DNA from: Photobacterium leiognathi
Lineage (GTDB): Bacteria; Pseudomonadota; Gammaproteobacteria; Enterobacterales; Vibrionaceae
Direction: 5' to 3'
Length of the DNA stretch: 64,000 nt
Assembly (NCBI RefSeq): GCF_030685535.1
Contig: NZ_CP131599.1
Coordinates: 1,396,302-1,460,301, forward strand
The translations under genes and the position numbers were made by a program. This document shows positions 62,302 to 64,000 of this stretch, piece by piece. Each line of letters starts with the position of its first letter. Positions within the stretch are counted from its first letter, which is position 1. The notes beneath the pieces were generated by a model. That model was not told where the DNA came from. It did no database searches and was given only the letters and a program-made list of their open reading frames with translations.

Positions 62302-63360
62302 ATGCAAAGCCCACTCATGCACGCTATGACTCAGCAGCTCGCCTACGATGGCAAGCCAGCTAATGTCATTGAACTCACTAATAGCCATGGAATGCGTATC
62401 GTGCTGATGGACATTGGTGCTACTTGGTTAAGTTGTTGCCTTCCCCTTAGCAGCAGCAAACAACGAGAAGTGTTATTAGGCGTCGATAACCTTGCTGATT
62501 TTTATGCCCAACAAAGCTACATGGGTGTAACTGTTGGTCGATATGCTAACCGCATTGCCAATGGTCGCTTCAGTATTGATGGTCAAGCATACCAAGTATC
62601 AACCAATCAACATGGTAATTGCCTTCACGGTGGTGGAAATGGCTTTAACCAACGTCGCTGGCAAATCGTAGCGCAAAGCCAAGATAGCGTTTTATTTAGC
62701 TTAGTCTCTGAAGATGGTGATCAGGGCTTTCCTGGTACTCTAAATGTTGCGGTGCGTTATACCTTAACTAATAACAATGAAGTGACCATTCACTACCTTG
62801 CTGATACCGATAAAACCACACCCGTTAATTTAACTAATCACGGTTACTTTAATCTACAAGGGGCGAGCTGGGACGGTGATAATCGCTCACATACAGTACG
62901 TATTAATGCTGACTACTATTTGCCGACCAATAGCCTTGGTATACCACTCGACAAGCCACAACCTGTTGAAAATACCAGTTTTGATTTCCGTATCAGCAAA
63001 ACACTGAGTAAAGACTTACTGACAGATCAACAGCAACAACAAGCTAAAGGTTACGATCATAGCTTCGTATTAAACCCAGCAAGAAATACTAATGAGATTA
63101 TTGCTGAAGTAATTTCCCCTGATAACAAAGTCACCATGACGGTAAAAACCAATAAACCAGCTGTGCAACTGTATGGCGGCAACTGGTTAGCGGGTACTCC
63201 TGCTCGTGATGGCAAGCAATATCAAGATTACGCAGGATTGGCGTTAGAAACCCAGTTTTTACCCGATTCCCCTAACCACCCAGAATGGGAGCAACCCAGT
63301 TGTTACCTCTCCCCCCAAGAGCAATACAACTACAAAACGACATATCAATTTAGTTATTAA
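62302..63360 (+). CDS. galM: Galactose mutarotase (aldose 1-epimerase)
   Basis: 352-aa beta-sandwich enzyme interconverting alpha- and beta-galactose; beta-galactosidase releases the beta anomer while galactokinase uses alpha. The catalytic His is in NLTNHGYFNLQG and the catalytic Glu in LALETQFLPDSPNHPEW; VGRYANRIANGRF binds substrate. GTAAGGAG precedes the ATG. Last gene of galETKM, followed by a terminator. Confidence 0.94.
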   Translation: MQSPLMHAMTQQLAYDGKPANVIELTNSHGMRIVLMDIGATWLSCCLPLSSSKQREVLLGVDNLADFYAQQSYMGVTVGRYANRIANGRFSIDGQAYQVSTNQHGNCLHGGGNGFNQRRWQIVAQSQDSVLFSLVSEDGDQGFPGTLNVAVRYTLTNNNEVTIHYLADTDKTTPVNLTNHGYFNLQGASWDGDNRSHTVRINADYYLPTNSLGIPLDKPQPVENTSFDFRISKTLSKDLLTDQQQQQAKGYDHSFVLNPARNTNEIIAEVISPDNKVTMTVKTNKPAVQLYGGNWLAGTPARDGKQYQDYAGLALETQFLPDSPNHPEWEQPSCYLSPQEQYNYKTTYQFSY

Positions 63361-63369
63361 CTAAAACCC

Positions 63370-63402
63370 AAAGACCTTAAATTTGTTTTCAGGTCTTTTT
63401 TT
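63370..63402 (+). terminator. Terminator of the galETKM operon
   Basis: AAAGACCT / AGGTCTTT stem with a 13-nt loop and a TTTTTTT tail. From 63403 to 63667 the DNA is AT-rich with no supported gene. Confidence 0.8.
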
Positions 63403-63667
63403 ATTCAATCAAACATTAGAGAAACAAAAATAAAACAACGTGTAATTAAACACCACATGGAATAAACAATTCTTAACATAATCTTTTTTAATACTTTCTA
63501 TGTTTTGTAAAAAAGTGTAAATGAATACAACACAAACAGTAAGTGATTGATAAATAGATACTTAATTATATATCCAACTAGATTGGATAATTTGATTATT
63601 CATACCTCAAACCTATAATTCACGTAATTTTATAAATTAGAGATAGTAAAATTTGGTATTAACTTCC

Positions 63668-63868
63668 ATGAAGAAAAGTATCATTCGTTTTTTATCATTA
63701 AATATCATTTTTGTGCTTTGCATGATCTTGTACAACTATGTACATATTAATATGATTGAATATGATATTAAAAACCATTACGACCGAATTATTTCTGCCA
63801 GTAACGAGTTTTATCAACACTATTTAAACACAGAAGTAGAGAATAAAGAGCCGGGTATATATACCGAA
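63668..63868 (+). pseudogene. N-terminal remnant of a membrane-anchored protein cut by an IS
   Basis: ATG 63668 gives MKKSIIRFLSLNIIFVLCMI followed by a periplasmic-looking helical stretch (IEYDIKNHYDRIISASNEFY). One N-terminal membrane helix then a helical region is the usual start of a sensor kinase, diguanylate cyclase or chemoreceptor. The coding sequence runs into the end of an IS630-family element at about 63855-63868 and stops by chance at 63877. Identity of the parent gene cannot be told from 60 residues. Confidence 0.5.
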
Positions 63869-64000
63869 TCAACTTGAAGATGCTGTTTTTAGAACCTGAA
63901 AGTTATCATTAATTCGAGATATCAACGAACCTGCGATCTCTGGAAGAGTCACAGTAAAAAATTGATCTATTGCAACCTTGAAGTCTCGTTTGGTTTTGAA
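63869..64000 (-). CDS. IS630-family transposase, C-terminal 43 residues (gene continues beyond window)
   Basis: Read leftwards the last codons give FKTKRDFKVAIDQFFTVTLP, EIAGSLISRINDNFQVLKTA and SSS before TGA. The wording ...AIDxFFxVTLPxIAxSLxSRINDNFQVLK is the usual C-terminal end of IS630-type transposases in vibrios as I recall it. The DDE core lies outside the window. The element end, about 10 bp beyond the stop, disrupts the membrane-protein gene at 63668; IS630 elements target TA, and the junction is in a TATATATA tract. Confidence 0.75.
   Translation of the reverse strand, partial: FKTKRDFKVAIDQFFTVTLPEIAGSLISRINDNFQVLKTASSS

Overview
This window looks like chromosomal DNA of a Vibrionaceae gammaproteobacterium, most probably Photobacterium. 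That rests on recalled protein resemblance and gene neighbourhoods (tal-tkt, speA-speB, hdfR/maoP, eptA-dgkA), on the AT-rich intergenic DNA, and on the mixture of intact genes with several insertion sequences and fresh-looking gene lesions. An IS-rich lineage such as P. damselae would fit, but the species is an inference. No rRNA, CRISPR array, integrase or prophage was seen.

Layout. 1-3 kb: tripartite efflux genes (HlyD-type adaptor running off the left edge, TolC-like channel) behind a TetR regulator. 3-10.7 kb: L,D-transpeptidase, LRR-kinase fusion, frameshifted acyl-CoA ligase, a tiny Thx-like protein, a 268-bp MITE-like repeat whose right end supplies the stop codon of a PNPOx-family gene, then a divergent MocR-type regulator and a cupin gene. 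10.7-11.7 kb: orphan type IV pilin-like gene, tRNA-Asp (with an odd anticodon-stem mismatch) and tRNA-Ser. 11.8-18.5 kb: the most unusual locus, a tight six-gene operon with two solute-binding/OmpA fusions, a periplasmic vWA protein, an XpaC-like and a TelA-like protein, and a protein carrying the Coq4 metal motif. 19-28 kb: outer-membrane barrel, transaldolase, transketolase, a broken small gene, a histidine-rich protein, a stand-alone RibD-type deaminase, an M23 endopeptidase and an aspartoacylase-like hydrolase.

28-36.3 kb: PBP1B, small conserved proteins, hdfR/maoP, and an overlapping pair coding a GshB-type ATP-grasp ligase and a QEGLA/DUF1704 protein. 36.3-41 kb: an IS1111-type IS110 element with a candidate bridge RNA, a sugar-phosphate-type MFS transporter, and an IS50(Tn5)-like element inserted in the loop of a terminator hairpin. 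41-48.5 kb: SlyB-like lipoprotein, DUF808 protein, speA (with a candidate Arg-rich leader ORF) and speB, then eptA-dgkA.

48.9-63.4 kb is one carbohydrate region: a GH63 glucosidase lipoprotein (YgjK-like), a YgjI-like permease, EbgC, EbgA and EbgR, back to back with galETKM. Cleavage of beta-galactosides (EbgAC) and perhaps glucosyl-galactosides (YgjK-like) would release galactose for the Leloir enzymes next door. A 21-bp perfect palindrome before ebgA and a TGTAAACGTTTACA palindrome before galE look like LacI/GalR-family operators. GalE carries Asp at the first glycine of its GxxGxxG motif. The right edge holds a membrane-protein gene cut by an IS630-family element.
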